From positions 2,708,377 through 2,772,376 of the forward strand of contig NC_091883.1 of NCBI RefSeq assembly GCF_019399895.1: DNA of 64,000 nucleotides, in the 5' to 3' direction. The position numbers and the translations under genes are program-made. The stretch is from Cardiocondyla obscurior. Its lineage: Eukaryota; Arthropoda; Insecta; Hymenoptera; Formicidae. Position 1 is the stretch's first letter, and each line of letters opens with the position of its first letter. Of the stretch, positions 1-11,026 are shown one piece after another. The notes under the pieces are model-generated. The model had not been told where the DNA came from. It searched no databases and saw nothing but the letters and a program-made list of their open reading frames with translations.

Positions 1-814
1 TTAAATTTGTTTTCTTACATTCTCTATAAAAGCATTTATATTAAAAGCAAAAAAAAGAAAAAAATTGCATTATTAAAATTACAAAAAAATCGTTGAAAAC
101 ATTTCTGAGTTTATATGGATTTTGTAGTACACGTGAATGAAATTACGTGGGAGATACTAATGTATATAATACTATTATAGATAACGCACTTAGGTATTAC
201 AGATCCAAATGTAGAAGTATCTTGATTATTACATGAAAAATATTATAAGACGTTTTTATTGTCGTATTTGCGATATCACCGGTCATAAAAATTAAATTTT
301 TTTTTTTTTTTTTTTTATTGAACTTTTATCGTACGATTTATAATGCTCTTTCTAATATAATTTCTTTTTGACAGTTCTCATCGACATTATACAAATTTTC
401 TTACCTTGTAATGGACAATATGTTACATTTATTGAAAAAAATAAATTCCATTTGGTAAAAAAAAAAATAGTAAACCATACTATTTATTATATAATGTGTG
501 AATAAATCGTGAGATAAATGAAACGGCCTATGTTATTACATTTGGTATGGAGCTTGAAATTCCCGCTGAAACAGGAATGTGGAAAAAAATCCCTAGTGTC
601 GTCACGCAACTACAGAACAGCTGATTGTCGAAAGTGACGAAAAGGAAAATTCACATCAGTTAGGAGGTTACTGAGAAGTATGTGAGAAAAAGGATTAAAT
701 AATACGCTTGCCACAGTCTGAACGGTACTTGACTTAACAAAACTTGATTATTAACAAGAAAATACGAACAACGAGTATTATATCTTTAATTGTGACAGAT
801 GTTTGTTGTAAGAG
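1..814. other. AT-rich intergenic / AUP1 upstream region
   Basis: AT-rich DNA with poly(A) and poly(T) runs, including a T run near 297-316. I see no convincing coding segment or RNA gene. The part nearest the AUP1 start, about 540-814, is less AT-rich and probably carries the AUP1 promoter and 5' UTR, but no TATA box or initiator stands out. Confidence 0.5.
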
Positions 815-2378
815 ATGTCACAAATTGATATTCAAGATTTATTTAACAAAAGCAGGTAATTTGATCGTATTTGCAAATTATTTTTTAATAAGAAACTTTT
901 AAATACGATTAACATCATTTAGTCACGTTATTTTTATCATAAATGTTGATTAAAAACCGTAACAATGTGAAAGTATTAATGAAAAAATACTGTGTACTTC
1001 TGTGTCATATGGAGTATCCATTGCATAAACTTGTTCAGAAAATAGAGACTAATTATTCTTTATTACAATTATCTAAATGTAATCTAATGTATTAAAGTTT
1101 AATTAATTATATTATTATGAATTTAGGTTTCCTAGTGGTTGGAGCCTTTTACTTTTAATAATATATTCACCAATAGGATTTGTACTTGTATTATTTCGAC
1201 TATTGGTGGTATTATTACTGTGGCTTCTAGCATCACTATTACCTGATTGCAATTCTCTTCGAAAATTTTTAAGTTATGGTGCTAGAATTGCTTTTGGTAT
1301 TGTAATAAAAATTGATAGCGAAAGTGAACCCAGAGACAAACAGTCAAGGATAATAATTGCCAATAATGTATCTGTTTTGGATCACTTTGCTTTACGTCGT
1401 GCGACAGAGACATTAGTCCCTACTGTTTGGGAGCTGCCTACTGCCTTGAGTAATGTGTTGGGATTGCAAAAAATGAATATGAACAGTAAGGAGACATTAA
1501 TTGCCAATATAAAACAATTTCTTTCCACTTCTACATACAGTATTGCTGTGCAACCCGAATTTGGCACAACTAACAACCAGGTTGCTCTATTGAAATTCAA
1601 TTCTTGGCCATTCAGTATAGAAACAGCTGTTCAGCCAGTGGCTATCAAAGCTTTGAGATCAGAACTTGTACCTGTACATGTTACCACATTGGCTTCAACA
1701 TGGTTGACAGAAGTATTTTGGTTTATGTTTGTACCCTATACAGTTTTCACACTCAAGTACCTGAAAATTAGACGAAACTCCGATCACGAAATTCTTGTTC
1801 GAGAAGTAGAAAAAGATATCGCAGACGCTCTGGGACTTCAAACATGCTCTCATACTGTATCAGACAAAACTGAGTATGAGAAGCGTTATCGCATGAGAAT
1901 ACTCAGTAACGCGCGTCCCAACAGAAATGCACCAAACTCGCAAGTTATACATAGTATAGAAATACAAAGGATGGTTCGTCAAGTTAGCGAAGTACTTCCA
2001 TTGGTTCCACAAAATGTGATTCTACGAGATCTCGGTATGTATATGTAATTACTTAAAATTTTTATTTGAATTTATTAATTTAAGATGTATAATAATTTTT
2101 TAAAATACAATAGCAATTGTTAAATATATTCTATTACATTTATCGCAGTAAAAACTCGAAACGTCGATGTTACGATCGCCAATATTCTTGATGGCATAGT
2201 TACTTATACTCCAGAACCCAATCCGTCAGCTCAATCATCTGTAACATCATCCAGCGGATCTTCAAATTCTACTAAGGATAAGGTATTGGGTACTACTTCC
2301 TTTCAAGAGAAAAAAGCTAAAATGATACAGGAAGCCAGAGAAAGGTATATTAAAAAACATGGACTAACAAACTGCTGA
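815..2378 (+). CDS. AUP1: AUP1 homolog, lipid-droplet/ERAD CUE-domain protein
   Basis: Coding exons 815-855, 1127-2034 and 2149-2378 join in frame to 392 residues, all with GT-AG introns. In the AUP1 family this protein sits in the ER membrane and on lipid droplets and recruits the ubiquitin-conjugating enzyme UBE2G2 in ER-associated degradation. Visible order: a short N-terminus (MSQIDIQDLF), a hydrophobic hairpin at about residues 19-52, an acyltransferase-like region with NNVSVLDH at 93-100, a CUE domain at about 290-335 and a basic/helical C-terminus at about 370-388 where the family has its G2BR segment. Length matches the family. The start at 815 is chosen because exon 1 joins in frame to RFPSGWSLLLL, which resembles the AUP1 N-terminus. 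Odd point: the first position of the acyltransferase HX4D motif is Asn rather than His, so catalysis is doubtful. Confidence 0.95.
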
Positions 2379-3946
2379 CATTCTTATTACTGTTTTATTC
2401 TGGTTATAACACTGTCATTATAATAACATCTATATAACATGTTTTACTGTTTGTGTATTATATTTACTATTACTTCATGTGAATACATCTTTATTTCTAA
2501 AATATGATCACACGTAATTGTACAAATACCTATCCATTATAATCATAAGCAATAATTTACAAAAAAAAAAAACTATTATTCTTAAATAATGCAATTTAAT
2601 ATCGGTTATGCATATGACACATAGGTATCGATTGTAATAATGAAATTACGTATTTGAGCAGCAGGGAGATAAACTTTTGTATTGGACTAATTATTTCATT
2701 ATGAGATACACAAATCACAGGTATATACCATACTTTTTTGACTGTATATACGAGAGGCCAAAAAAATTTATATTATTTTTTAATGTAAAAAGATGTGTAC
2801 TAATTTTAATATAAAAATTATTTATACTTTATATATTATATATAGATTGCAGAATTATTTATAACATTTAAGTCATAAACGAATAATTATAGATAAAAAT
2901 TACACGATTTTGTTAAATGATATACCATGTTTTCTTTTTATGGAATTTTTAGAGAATTTGAGCATATTATTTTGATACTTAATTATTTTATTGATGTTAA
3001 CAATTTAGTCGTAAAAGAATATGTCAGACTAAAGAGATTGATTAAAGAAGCAATTAAATGGAGAAAAGTATGGGATACCTATGTAATAGCCTATATATAT
3101 ATAGACTTAAAACTTATATAATCTTATAATTATACGGTTTGTATATATCTATATATCTCATATTATTATATATATATATATATATACTCTCTAAAATTTT
3201 CCATGGAGTTCCTCTCGTAATTCCTAGTAATTACGATACATAATTAAAGCATATAATATCTATGGAAAAACTAAATTAATTCCTAGGAAAAAACGTACTC
3301 GTGCTTCACTTAAATATTTCGTATATATTATATTCTCCATTTATAAAAATTTGGAAGACTTGTTTTGTACTGTACGTCTATATGTGATATAAAAAATATA
3401 AAATTTAATATAGGAAAACAGATTAATAACATAAAATTAAAAACTATACTTTTATACTAGAGTTAAATTATATATCGCACTATAGAAACTTAATAATTAC
3501 TATATAAAGAGCTAAGAACCAGAATAAATTAAATAGCATTTTTTAAAAATGGAGAAAACAAAACTTAAAACTATTCAAGCAACATAATTCATTAAACACA
3601 TTTTGTTTCTTCATTTTTTAAAAACAGCATCTGAGTCATTCTAGTTTTTAGCTCTTTATATTTTCATTTAATATTAATAAACGTATGCATATAATAATAA
3701 ATTGTTAACTATAAATTTTAATAAATGTATATACATATACAAATTAAAATAAAGGTGTTTGAGTTCTAAAGATTCGAATTATATTGTTATCAATTTATTA
3801 CTATAAAAACTTTAAATATGTGAAATTAATTTTCTGTTTCATTGTATTATTTAATTATGGCACATTATTGTCAATTATTGATAAGTTGTAACCATTATAA
3901 TTATCTGATAATAACGATAAAAATGCATTTATAATATATGTATGTT
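2379..3946. other. AT-rich convergent intergenic region
   Basis: This lies between the 3' ends of AUP1 (+) and SSADH (-) and holds their 3' UTRs. It is very AT-rich with a TA microsatellite at about 3166-3186. A minus-strand AATAAA (TTTATT at 3794-3799 on the plus strand) lies about 150 bases past the SSADH stop and may be its poly(A) signal. The 64-codon open frame at 2927-3121 has AT-driven composition and no recognisable family. Confidence 0.5.
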
Positions 3947-5470
3947 TTAATATTTCAGATTGCCAACGCATACGTATTTAATATCAAGAAAATCTTCGAC
4001 CCCATGACGAGATCCTTCTCTTCCTAAACCAGATTCTTTCACCCCGCCAAAAGCAGCCTCCGCGCATGAAATTAATCCTTCATTAACACCTACCATTCCG
4101 ACTTCTAGCTTACGTGCAACTCTAAATATTTGCGATATGTCTTGAGAAAAGAAATATCCAGCCAAACCGACGGGTGTATCGTTAGCTTGTCTCAATACAT
4201 CTTCCTCGTTGGAAAACTTATTAATTACAGCTACAGGTCCAAAGATCTCTTTGTTGTAAATTTCCATATCTTCGGTTATATTAGTTAATAACGTAGGTGC
4301 ATAAAATAACGGCCCGAGCTCCGGTAATGAATTTCCACCGCAATGTACCTTAGCACCTTTCTGTACTGCATCTTTTACTAAACCATTTACCATGTCTAAT
4401 TGACTTTTCTTGATAAGCGGCCCATGAGTGACGCTCTCATTACTACCGTCTCCCAGCTTGATGTCTTTCTCAATTTTTGCCACAAATTTTTTAACGAACT
4501 CGTCAAAAATATCAGCTTGTACGAAAAATCTGTTTGCCGAGACGCACGTTTGGCCGGTATTACGAAATTTGCTGGCCATAGCGCCGTTTACAGCTAAATC
4601 TACATCCGCGGACTTGAAGACGATATACGGCGCGTTGCCGCCCAATTCAAGGCCAAGACGTTTCATGGTCGAGGCGCATTGCCTGTACAAGATCTTTCCC
4701 ACGTTTGTCGAGCCGGTGAACGACAATACTCTTATCTTTGGATTTTCGCACAGCTCTTTGCCAACGGCAGCGGAATTTGTTATGCTTGTAGTGAGTACGT
4801 TCAGAATTCCAGGAGGAAAGCCCGCTTGTTCTGCAAGGTCTGCTAGCGCCAATGCTGTTAACGGGGTGTCTTCGGAAGGTTTAATGACGCACGTACAACC
4901 GGCGGCAATTGCAGCGCCTGCTTTTCTGGTAATCATAGCATGTGGAAAATTCCATGGTGTAATTAAAGCAGCTACGCCTACTGGCTGCCTTAACAAGAAC
5001 AATTCTCTGTTCGACATAGGAGCCTGCAGTACTTCTCCTCCTATTCTCCTAGCTTCCTCCGAAAACCACTCGACGAAAGAATTTCCATATTTAATCTCCG
5101 CTCTAGATTCGGCGAGTGACTTGCCGTTTTCCTTCGTTAAGATAACAGCCAAATCCTCGGAATGCTTGACCATCAAATTATACCATTTCCTGAGCAAATC
5201 GCTTCTTTCTTTCGCTGTGGTTTTACTGAACGACTTGAAAGCTTCGGCGGCAGCGTCGATGGCCACTTGAGTATCAGCAATATTCATGTCAGGAACATGA
5301 GCAATAATGCCATTATCAACTGGATTACAAATAGGAAACGTCTGCTTGCTGCTAGCGCCTATCCAGTTCCCATTAATGTAGGCATTATCTCTCAAGAGAT
5401 GCATTGCTCTGCAGTTCAAAGGCACATGAACTGGCAGCAGGCACCTTTGTAACAATTTACTCCCGAGCAT
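3947..5470 (-). CDS. ALDH5A1: Succinate-semialdehyde dehydrogenase, mitochondrial (ALDH5A1-like)
   Basis: One uninterrupted coding exon of 507 residues. The enzyme oxidises succinate semialdehyde to succinate with NAD+, the last step of the GABA shunt, in the mitochondrial matrix. The first ~24 residues (MLGSKLLQRCLLPVHV) are basic/hydrophobic, without acidic residues, as in a mitochondrial presequence. The ALDH fold is full length: TPWNFPH with the oxyanion Asn174, KPSEDTPL, the NAD-binding GSTNVG at 253-258, LELGGNAP with the general-base Glu275, and the catalytic Cys309 in GQTCVSANR. GRE and SRHG near the C-terminus are also typical. Human SSADH has a second, redox-switch Cys two residues after the catalytic one; here it is Ser311. 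The closest alternatives are bacterial-type GabD or other ALDH classes, but the motif set and presequence favour ALDH5A1. Confidence 0.96.
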   Translation of the reverse strand: MLGSKLLQRCLLPVHVPLNCRAMHLLRDNAYINGNWIGASSKQTFPICNPVDNGIIAHVPDMNIADTQVAIDAAAEAFKSFSKTTAKERSDLLRKWYNLMVKHSEDLAVILTKENGKSLAESRAEIKYGNSFVEWFSEEARRIGGEVLQAPMSNRELFLLRQPVGVAALITPWNFPHAMITRKAGAAIAAGCTCVIKPSEDTPLTALALADLAEQAGFPPGILNVLTTSITNSAAVGKELCENPKIRVLSFTGSTNVGKILYRQCASTMKRLGLELGGNAPYIVFKSADVDLAVNGAMASKFRNTGQTCVSANRFFVQADIFDEFVKKFVAKIEKDIKLGDGSNESVTHGPLIKKSQLDMVNGLVKDAVQKGAKVHCGGNSLPELGPLFYAPTLLTNITEDMEIYNKEIFGPVAVINKFSNEEDVLRQANDTPVGLAGYFFSQDISQIFRVARKLEVGMVGVNEGLISCAEAAFGGVKESGLGREGSRHGVEDFLDIKYVCVGNLKY

Positions 5471-5944
5471 CTTTTCACATACGACTAAACGTGTCCTGCA
5501 AAAAATGAAGCCGTAATAAAAGAATACTCAATCTACGAAATAGAAACGTACACTTATAAAGTATATTCTTAAATTGTTAATTTATATGTTTATTTTTTAT
5601 TCTGATTTTTATTTCGAGTATCTTAATAATAATTTATTTACCTTCAACAGCTGATTAATTTGGCGAGGAGCACTGCGCATCACTGGCTCATTGAACGGTG
5701 GGTTCCGACCGTTGCTGCAAATTTATCAATTGAAAGGTGGATTGATAAAGTGACCTTATATAAGTAACGTCCTCCTGCTGTCGGCCGCATCTCGCTCGAC
5801 TTATAAATCCTCGGCCGTAAACGATGAGCCGTGGCTGCCGACGCGTCGGCGTCCTTCAGTCAATACGCCACACTTCGTTATCGGATTGTTTGTTACGTTT
5901 AACTTCTACCGGATAAGCGAAAATCCAACGAAACTTTTCGCACA
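5471..5944. promoter_or_regulatory. Bidirectional promoter between SSADH and PPIE
   Basis: The SSADH and PPIE start codons face away from each other about 475 bp apart. On the minus strand a 5' UTR intron is visible: acceptor before 5495 and donor after an exon ending at 5642 (GTAAATA), so SSADH probably has a noncoding first exon starting above 5642. That leaves roughly 250 bp as shared promoter. On the plus strand a TATAAA lies at 5802-5807 and an insect-type initiator-like TTCAGT at 5855-5860; their spacing is longer than usual, so only one may be used. CpG content is locally high. Confidence 0.6.
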
Positions 5945-7115
5945 ATGAGCGGCAACACGAAGCGGACCATCTACGTAGGCATGTATAATATAATAATCGC
6001 GAATTCGCTAATGCGCCGAATAGCGCCAGTGGCATAACCTAAAAACAATTTCAAATTTCTTAGAGCTGAATTAATTCTCTCCACGTTATACAAACGAGAA
6101 GTTAACAATTCCGTAACATAATTTTTAATTAATTTAATTCTTTTTATTTTTTAGGTGGCTTAGCAGAAGAGGTCGATGAAAAAGTATTACATGCTGCATT
6201 TATACCTTTTGGAGAAATCGTCGACGTTCAAATACCATTAGATTATGAGTCGGAAAAGCATAGAGGATTTGCATTCATTGAATTTGAAATGGCAGAGGAT
6301 GCAGCCGCAGCTATAGATAATATGGTATGTTTGTGAAATGGTATTAATAAGCTATGGATTATTTGATAGCAGTAAAGTGATATCAAAACTTTTTGGATTT
6401 TGCTGTTGTAGATAATTTATGAATCGTTTATTGATAATGTCAGCTGTCACAAGTCATTGATAGATTTTATTTAGAATCAATCACTTAAAGGCTACAAAGA
6501 GAGTACCAGTATTCTTTTGATATAAATCTGACTTCCTTTTTTTTCTTATCTAATCACTGGAAATATGTAAAAACCGATATGATGTATGGCTTACATTTGT
6601 AGCATGATATTTTATCAAATATAATCTATGTTGATTAACAGAATGACTCGGAACTGTTTGGCCGAACAATAAGGGTAAATATTGCTAAGCCACAAAAGAT
6701 AAAGGAAGGTTCGTCGAAACCGGTATGGGCAGATGACTCTTGGCTGCAGGAACACGCGGGCGAGACGTTAAAAAGTGATGATAGTACAAAAACAAATGAA
6801 GTCGCGCAAACGAAAAAAACGAAACAAAATCCTCAGGTTTATTTCGACGTAAGCATAGGAAAGCAAGAACTTGGCAGAATTATCATGATGCTGCGAGCAG
6901 ATATTGTACCGAGGACGGCAGAAAATTTTCGGGCACTTTGTACACACGAAAAGGGATACGGATATCAGGGTAGCACCTTCCACAGAATCATTCCAGATTT
7001 TGTATCCTTAAATACTGTGTTTCTTTTTTATTTCCGTTTGGAAATAATGTTAAATAATTTTATGTCTTTATCTTTTAAGTAAAAATCCTTAATGCAAATG
7101 TCACAGATGTGCCAA

Positions 7116-7147
<32 letters not shown>

Positions 7148-7424
7148 CGGAAAGTCCATTTACGGCAATAAATTTGAGGACGAGAATTTTGAACTGAAAC
7201 ACACAGGCCCAGGAACTTTGTCGATGGCGAATTCTGGCCCAAATACAAATGGCTCACAATTTTTCTTGTGTACAGCGCGAGCAGACTGGCTGGATGGAAA
7301 ACACGTTGTTTTCGGGCACGTTCTCAGTGGATTAGACGTACTTAGAAAGGTTGAAAAATGTGGAACCAAAGCAGGCACACCGACACAAAAAGTCGTTATA
7401 ACTGCTTGCGGAGAATTAGTATAA
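5945..7424 (+). CDS. PPIE: Peptidyl-prolyl cis-trans isomerase E (Cyp33; RRM + cyclophilin)
   Basis: Exons 5945-5978, 6155-6324, 6642-7001 and 7107-7424 give 293 residues. The family is a nuclear cyclophilin associated with the spliceosome; its RRM binds RNA and, in mammals, a PHD finger of MLL. Residues 8-85 are the RRM, with RNP2 IYVGGL and RNP1 KHRGFAFIEF. A short linker with PVWADDSWLQ follows, then the cyclophilin domain from about 133, with FHRIIPDF carrying the catalytic Arg, GGDFTNHNGTGGKSIYG, and WLDGKHVVFG with the drug-binding Trp. The frame is near-identical in layout to human PPIE. Intron 1 must use a GC donor (see separate entry); a GT donor three bases upstream would create an immediate stop. 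AATAAA at 7455-7460 is a likely poly(A) signal. Confidence 0.97.
5979..6154 (+). other. GC-AG intron 1 of PPIE
   Basis: The conserved RRM motif YVGGLAEEV requires exon 1 to end after TAC GTA G (5978) and exon 2 to begin GTGGCTTAG (6155). The donor is therefore GCATGT and the acceptor TTTTTTAG, a non-canonical GC-AG intron. The nearby GT at 5975 would join to an in-frame TAG, and no other GT restores the frame. Confidence 0.88.
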
Positions 7425-7708
7425 GTATTTCTATGTATGTGAAAGAATTTTTATAATAAAATAAGATAATCGCAAGAATTTTATATTTTAGGACCGCTGC
7501 TATTATTTTTTAAATCGTGTAACTTTTATAAAGTCTGAATTTATATTTGATAAATTGCACAATAATTATATTGATCTCACGATATATTATTATACGTATA
7601 ATATATCGTGTTTGTATATACATATATATATTAATTTCATTTATCGTTAGAGGTAGCGGTATCAAAGGTCAATTTCCCACTACTGGCTTACGGTTATGTT
7701 GCTGCATC
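7425..7708. other. Short PPIE-DHRS4 intergenic spacer
   Basis: Only 284 bp separate the PPIE stop from the DHRS4 start. The segment contains the PPIE poly(A) signal at 7455-7460 and a TA-rich stretch at about 7560-7630. It must also hold the DHRS4 promoter, unless the two are co-transcribed. I see no clear core promoter element. Confidence 0.5.
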
Positions 7709-9063
7709 ATGTTAAAGTTATACGTTTCACAATTAACAATGTTACGTTCGTCAATCAGTCAAAATATTAGGAAATTCGGTGCTAATGCACCGTCTTCGAT
7801 AAAATGTAGTCGACTGGAAGGAAAAATCGCGATTGTGACGGCGTCCACAGAAGGGTAATATAAATGTATACTTAATTTTTAATCTTGATAAAAAAAATAT
7901 TAATGTGACGAGTCATTGTACATGTTCAAAAGAACTTAATTACTTTTTTTTACGTTTATTAATATGGAAATTAATTATATCAACGTGATTGTTAATTTCT
8001 GAATGCTGTGCTTAGGTTAGAATTTATTTTTTTTTTTGCAGAATAGGCTTTTCTATAGCGAAACGCTTGGCGCAGGAAGGCGCCAAGGTAATGATCAGTA
8101 GCCGTAAGGAAACGAATGTGAAAAGGGCTGTAGAAGAACTCAAATCTGAGGGCTTACAAGTTGATGGTACCGTTTGTCATGTAGGAAAAGCAGAGGACAG
8201 AAAAAATTTATTTGAAAAAGTAAGAGATATAAAAAGTTGCATTTAATTTTTCTTTTAGTTACAAATTGCATTTTTTAATATGTTTAAAAATATATCGAGA
8301 AGTTACAAAGCTGTAAAATGTTATAGACTAAAACAAACTTTGGAGGCTTGGATATTTTGGTGTCCAATGCAGCTGTTAGTCCAGCAGTTGGTTCAGTATT
8401 GGATTCTTCTGAAGAATTATGGGATAAAATTTTTGATATCAATGTCAAATGCACATACTTGCTGATGAAGGAATCTTTACCATTTCTTAAATCCAGCAAA
8501 TCACCTTCCATCGTTATTATATCCTCAATTGCTGGGTATCAGCCTTTTGATGTGAGTTTGATTATACTTTTTACTTATATATATTAGATTAGTTTTTACT
8601 TATATATATATTTTTTTTTTACATACATTAAAATGTTTGTGTTGCTAATTTTTTTTTTTTTTCAGTTATTGGGTGTATATTCAATTAGCAAAACTGCTTT
8701 ATTGGGCCTGATTAAAGCTACTGCAGTTGATCTTGCACATAGAGGAATTCGTGTAAATGGCATTGCACCAGGAATAATAAAAACCAAATTTGCAAAGCCG
8801 GTATATTTTTATAATTGTTATTTAGAAATTATACAATCTTGTCAAAGCCATATTAAATAGATATCTCGTGCATAAATTATTATATTTTTTAGTTGTACGA
8901 AACGGAAGAAGGGGATTCAATTTCTAAGAGCCAAAGTATGATGCACAGACTTGGAATGCCAGATGAAATTGGAGGAGTAGCTGCATTTCTAGCAAGCGAC
9001 GACGCTTCTTATATTACCGGCGAAACCATTATAGCATCCGGTGGAACAAATGCTAGGCTTTAA
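7709..9063 (+). CDS. DHRS4: DHRS4-like short-chain dehydrogenase/reductase
   Basis: Exons 7709-7854, 8042-8219, 8327-8551, 8666-8800 and 8893-9063 give 284 residues (274 if the second Met at 7739 is used). DHRS4 enzymes are NADP(H)-dependent carbonyl/retinal reductases, usually peroxisomal. Seen: LEGKIAIVTASTEGIG (Rossmann cofactor loop, TxxxxGIG form), SRK cofactor specificity patch, LVSNAAVSP, catalytic IISSIAG Ser and YSISK Tyr/Lys, and RVNGIAPGIIKTKF. The chain ends in Ala-Arg-Leu, which fits the peroxisomal PTS1 consensus; the human protein ends in SRL. The start is the first in-frame ATG of the exon. The N-terminus before the fold is basic, Ser-rich and nearly free of acidic residues, so a mitochondrial form is conceivable. 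Other SDR families (DHRS2, bacterial FabG) are less likely because of the C-terminal signal. Confidence 0.95.
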
Positions 9064-9420
9064 CAAAGTCATTTTGCAATGCAATATTATTTAATACGTA
9101 TATATATGTATAAAAGGGTGCGAGGTTTTTTAAAAAACTGAATATATCTACAAATTTACATTAATGTAATGTCTGCACATATTAATGTGATATATTTTTG
9201 TTTTTAATTAGCAAATTAAAAGCTGGTTTTTTCCAGTCGAAATTGAACAGTCTACTGACGGATGTGAGCCAATGATGTCACACAGACAAGTAAAAAAAGC
9301 AGCTCGCGATTGGCGCGTTATCTCCTGTAGTCCGGTCCCAGCTCTCCGAAATGTAATTTGTCCCAAGAGACGACTTTCATCTCGAAAGTATCTGCGAGAG
9401 GTATATGCAATAGAAGTTTC
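9064..9420. other. DHRS4 3' flank
   Basis: AT-rich 3' UTR/intergenic DNA grading into more balanced sequence. No canonical AATAAA lies close to the DHRS4 stop. An 87-codon minus-strand frame at 9208-9471 has no recognisable similarity and is treated as chance. Confidence 0.4.
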
Positions 9421-10022
9421 AATGTCAAGTTTTTGACGTAACTCCCTAATTAGGTCGCGCGTGACGAACATTGTTCGTCAGTACGTCATCATAGTAGTGG
9501 CGGTGCGCAGTGACGATAGCGCTCTGGCGTCCACCCTCCTGACGTCGTAGCTGACGTTAGTCGCGGCACGCGATCGATTCGTTCGATTCGAGCTCTCGAG
9601 CCGCCCGCGGCCACGACGACGACGGCGGCGACACCGTTAGGCGGCGGAGCAGCGGAGGCGCCGCGACCGCGATCTTCGCTCGCTTTTATTTACTCCGCAC
9701 GCACACACATACATACAAGCGTACAGTGCGTGCATATGGAGGTGCGCGCGCGCGCGCTCGACGTACCGCACGAGAGACGCTGGACACGCTCGGCCCGCTC
9801 GCTCTCTCTCTCCCGCGGATGATAAACATGGCTGTCGTGCTTTGTGATGATTATCAGCGCGAGTCTGTGCGGCCGAGTGTCGCGCCGAGTGACCGCGAGT
9901 AATATGGGCCGACAATTAGTTATGAGTGGCTGTATCGAACCCGAACTAGGGATCGGGAGCCATTATTATCGAAGAGGAGGACGCGAGTAATATGGATGAG
10001 GGACGCCAGTCCCGGGGACCCA
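9421..10022 (+). promoter_or_regulatory. CpG-rich promoter and noncoding first exon of BTBD7
   Basis: A sharp switch to GC-rich, CpG-dense DNA upstream of BTBD7. Four CRE/ATF-like octamers cluster here: TGACGTAA 9434-9441, TACGTCAT 9482-9489, TGACGTCG 9540-9547 and TGACGTTA 9552-9559. A probable 5' UTR exon ends at 10022 with donor GTAAAC; the next acceptor, TTATTTTAG before 10875, opens the exon with the BTBD7 start. An ATG at 9992 would read a short upstream ORF across that junction and stop just before the main start. A second possible donor, GTGAGT near 10245, may mark an alternative first exon. Confidence 0.6.
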
Positions 10023-10874
10023 GGTAAACGGCGACGCCGAGCACTACGTCCCTCCCCCATCCCCTTTTCGGTGTTTCCTTTTTCCGTGGTCGTTGCCGCG
10101 CGAGATCCCGCGGATCTCGCTTGACGACAACGTCGGGTGTTCGCGCGCTGCTCCGCTCGTTGTCGTTTCCCCGTTTACGCGACCCCTTTGGCTTGGCCCG
10201 CGAGCGCTTCCTATTTTTCGTTCTCTCCTCCCCACCCTTGCGAAGGTGAGTGAACCTGCTGCGTGCAGCCGTGCACGTCACGAATTGTCAACCGCACGGC
10301 CCATCACGCGTTATTCACGTTCCCGCACGGCCCTCCGACACTGTCGTGTGTCACCAGAGAGTCGCGCGTACCGTCATGGCACCGATTCCGCGAGCGTGGA
10401 AACCCTCGCCAGCCGACTCTTTCCTTCGCCTGCAATCGGGTACCGATATCACCTGGAGAACCCCTGGCTCCTGTTTCTGTGCAATGCATTATCAATACGT
10501 TAGTATCTCATTTATTCAGCTCAGAAGTTCAAAGTTTTATTTGCTGCTTAAATCACAAATACCATTTGTACATTTAAATTGAAACTGGAGCAAATTTAAA
10601 CTTATTGGGCACTTAACAATATTTTCTAAGCCAGTTACAATTTGCTTGAGCTTAGATTTCTTGCATAAACATGAGTCTCATGTTTATAATCTTAAGTAAA
10701 ATGTTTAAGCATTGATATATACATAATTTTAAAGTGGGGGGTAAATGTTCAGTAACAGCATCGATTTTCGAGAATGATAATTATTTGTAGTTTGTTAGAT
10801 AAAAGGTACATATATATAGATAGTTAATTGAAAAGTATATGTAAAGAGCTGACAAAAAAAATATTTATTTTAGG
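10023..10874 (+). other. BTBD7 5' UTR intron (inferred)
   Basis: The first half is GC-rich and gives several overlapping chance open frames on both strands; the second half is AT-rich. It ends in a polypyrimidine-poor but usable acceptor at about 10872. I see no coding exon in it. Confidence 0.5.
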
Positions 10875-11026
10875 CTGTTGTGTCTGGGTGAGCAATGAAT
10901 GTACTTCGTATTTTGACACCGTGTGTGTTACAACGCAGACGTGTAAGTGGTATAGATAATACTGATAAAAGGGACTCCTGGTTCATGAGAAGACAGCTTG
11001 GAGATGCCTCTCACATGACACATAGA

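Noticed and set aside
2927..3121. 64-codon plus-strand frame between AUP1 and SSADH
   Set aside because: AT-rich, Ile/Tyr/Lys-biased peptide with no similarity; expected by chance in such DNA.
4428..5270. 281-codon plus-strand open frame across SSADH
   Set aside because: It is the antisense shadow of a real coding exon and shows no domain.
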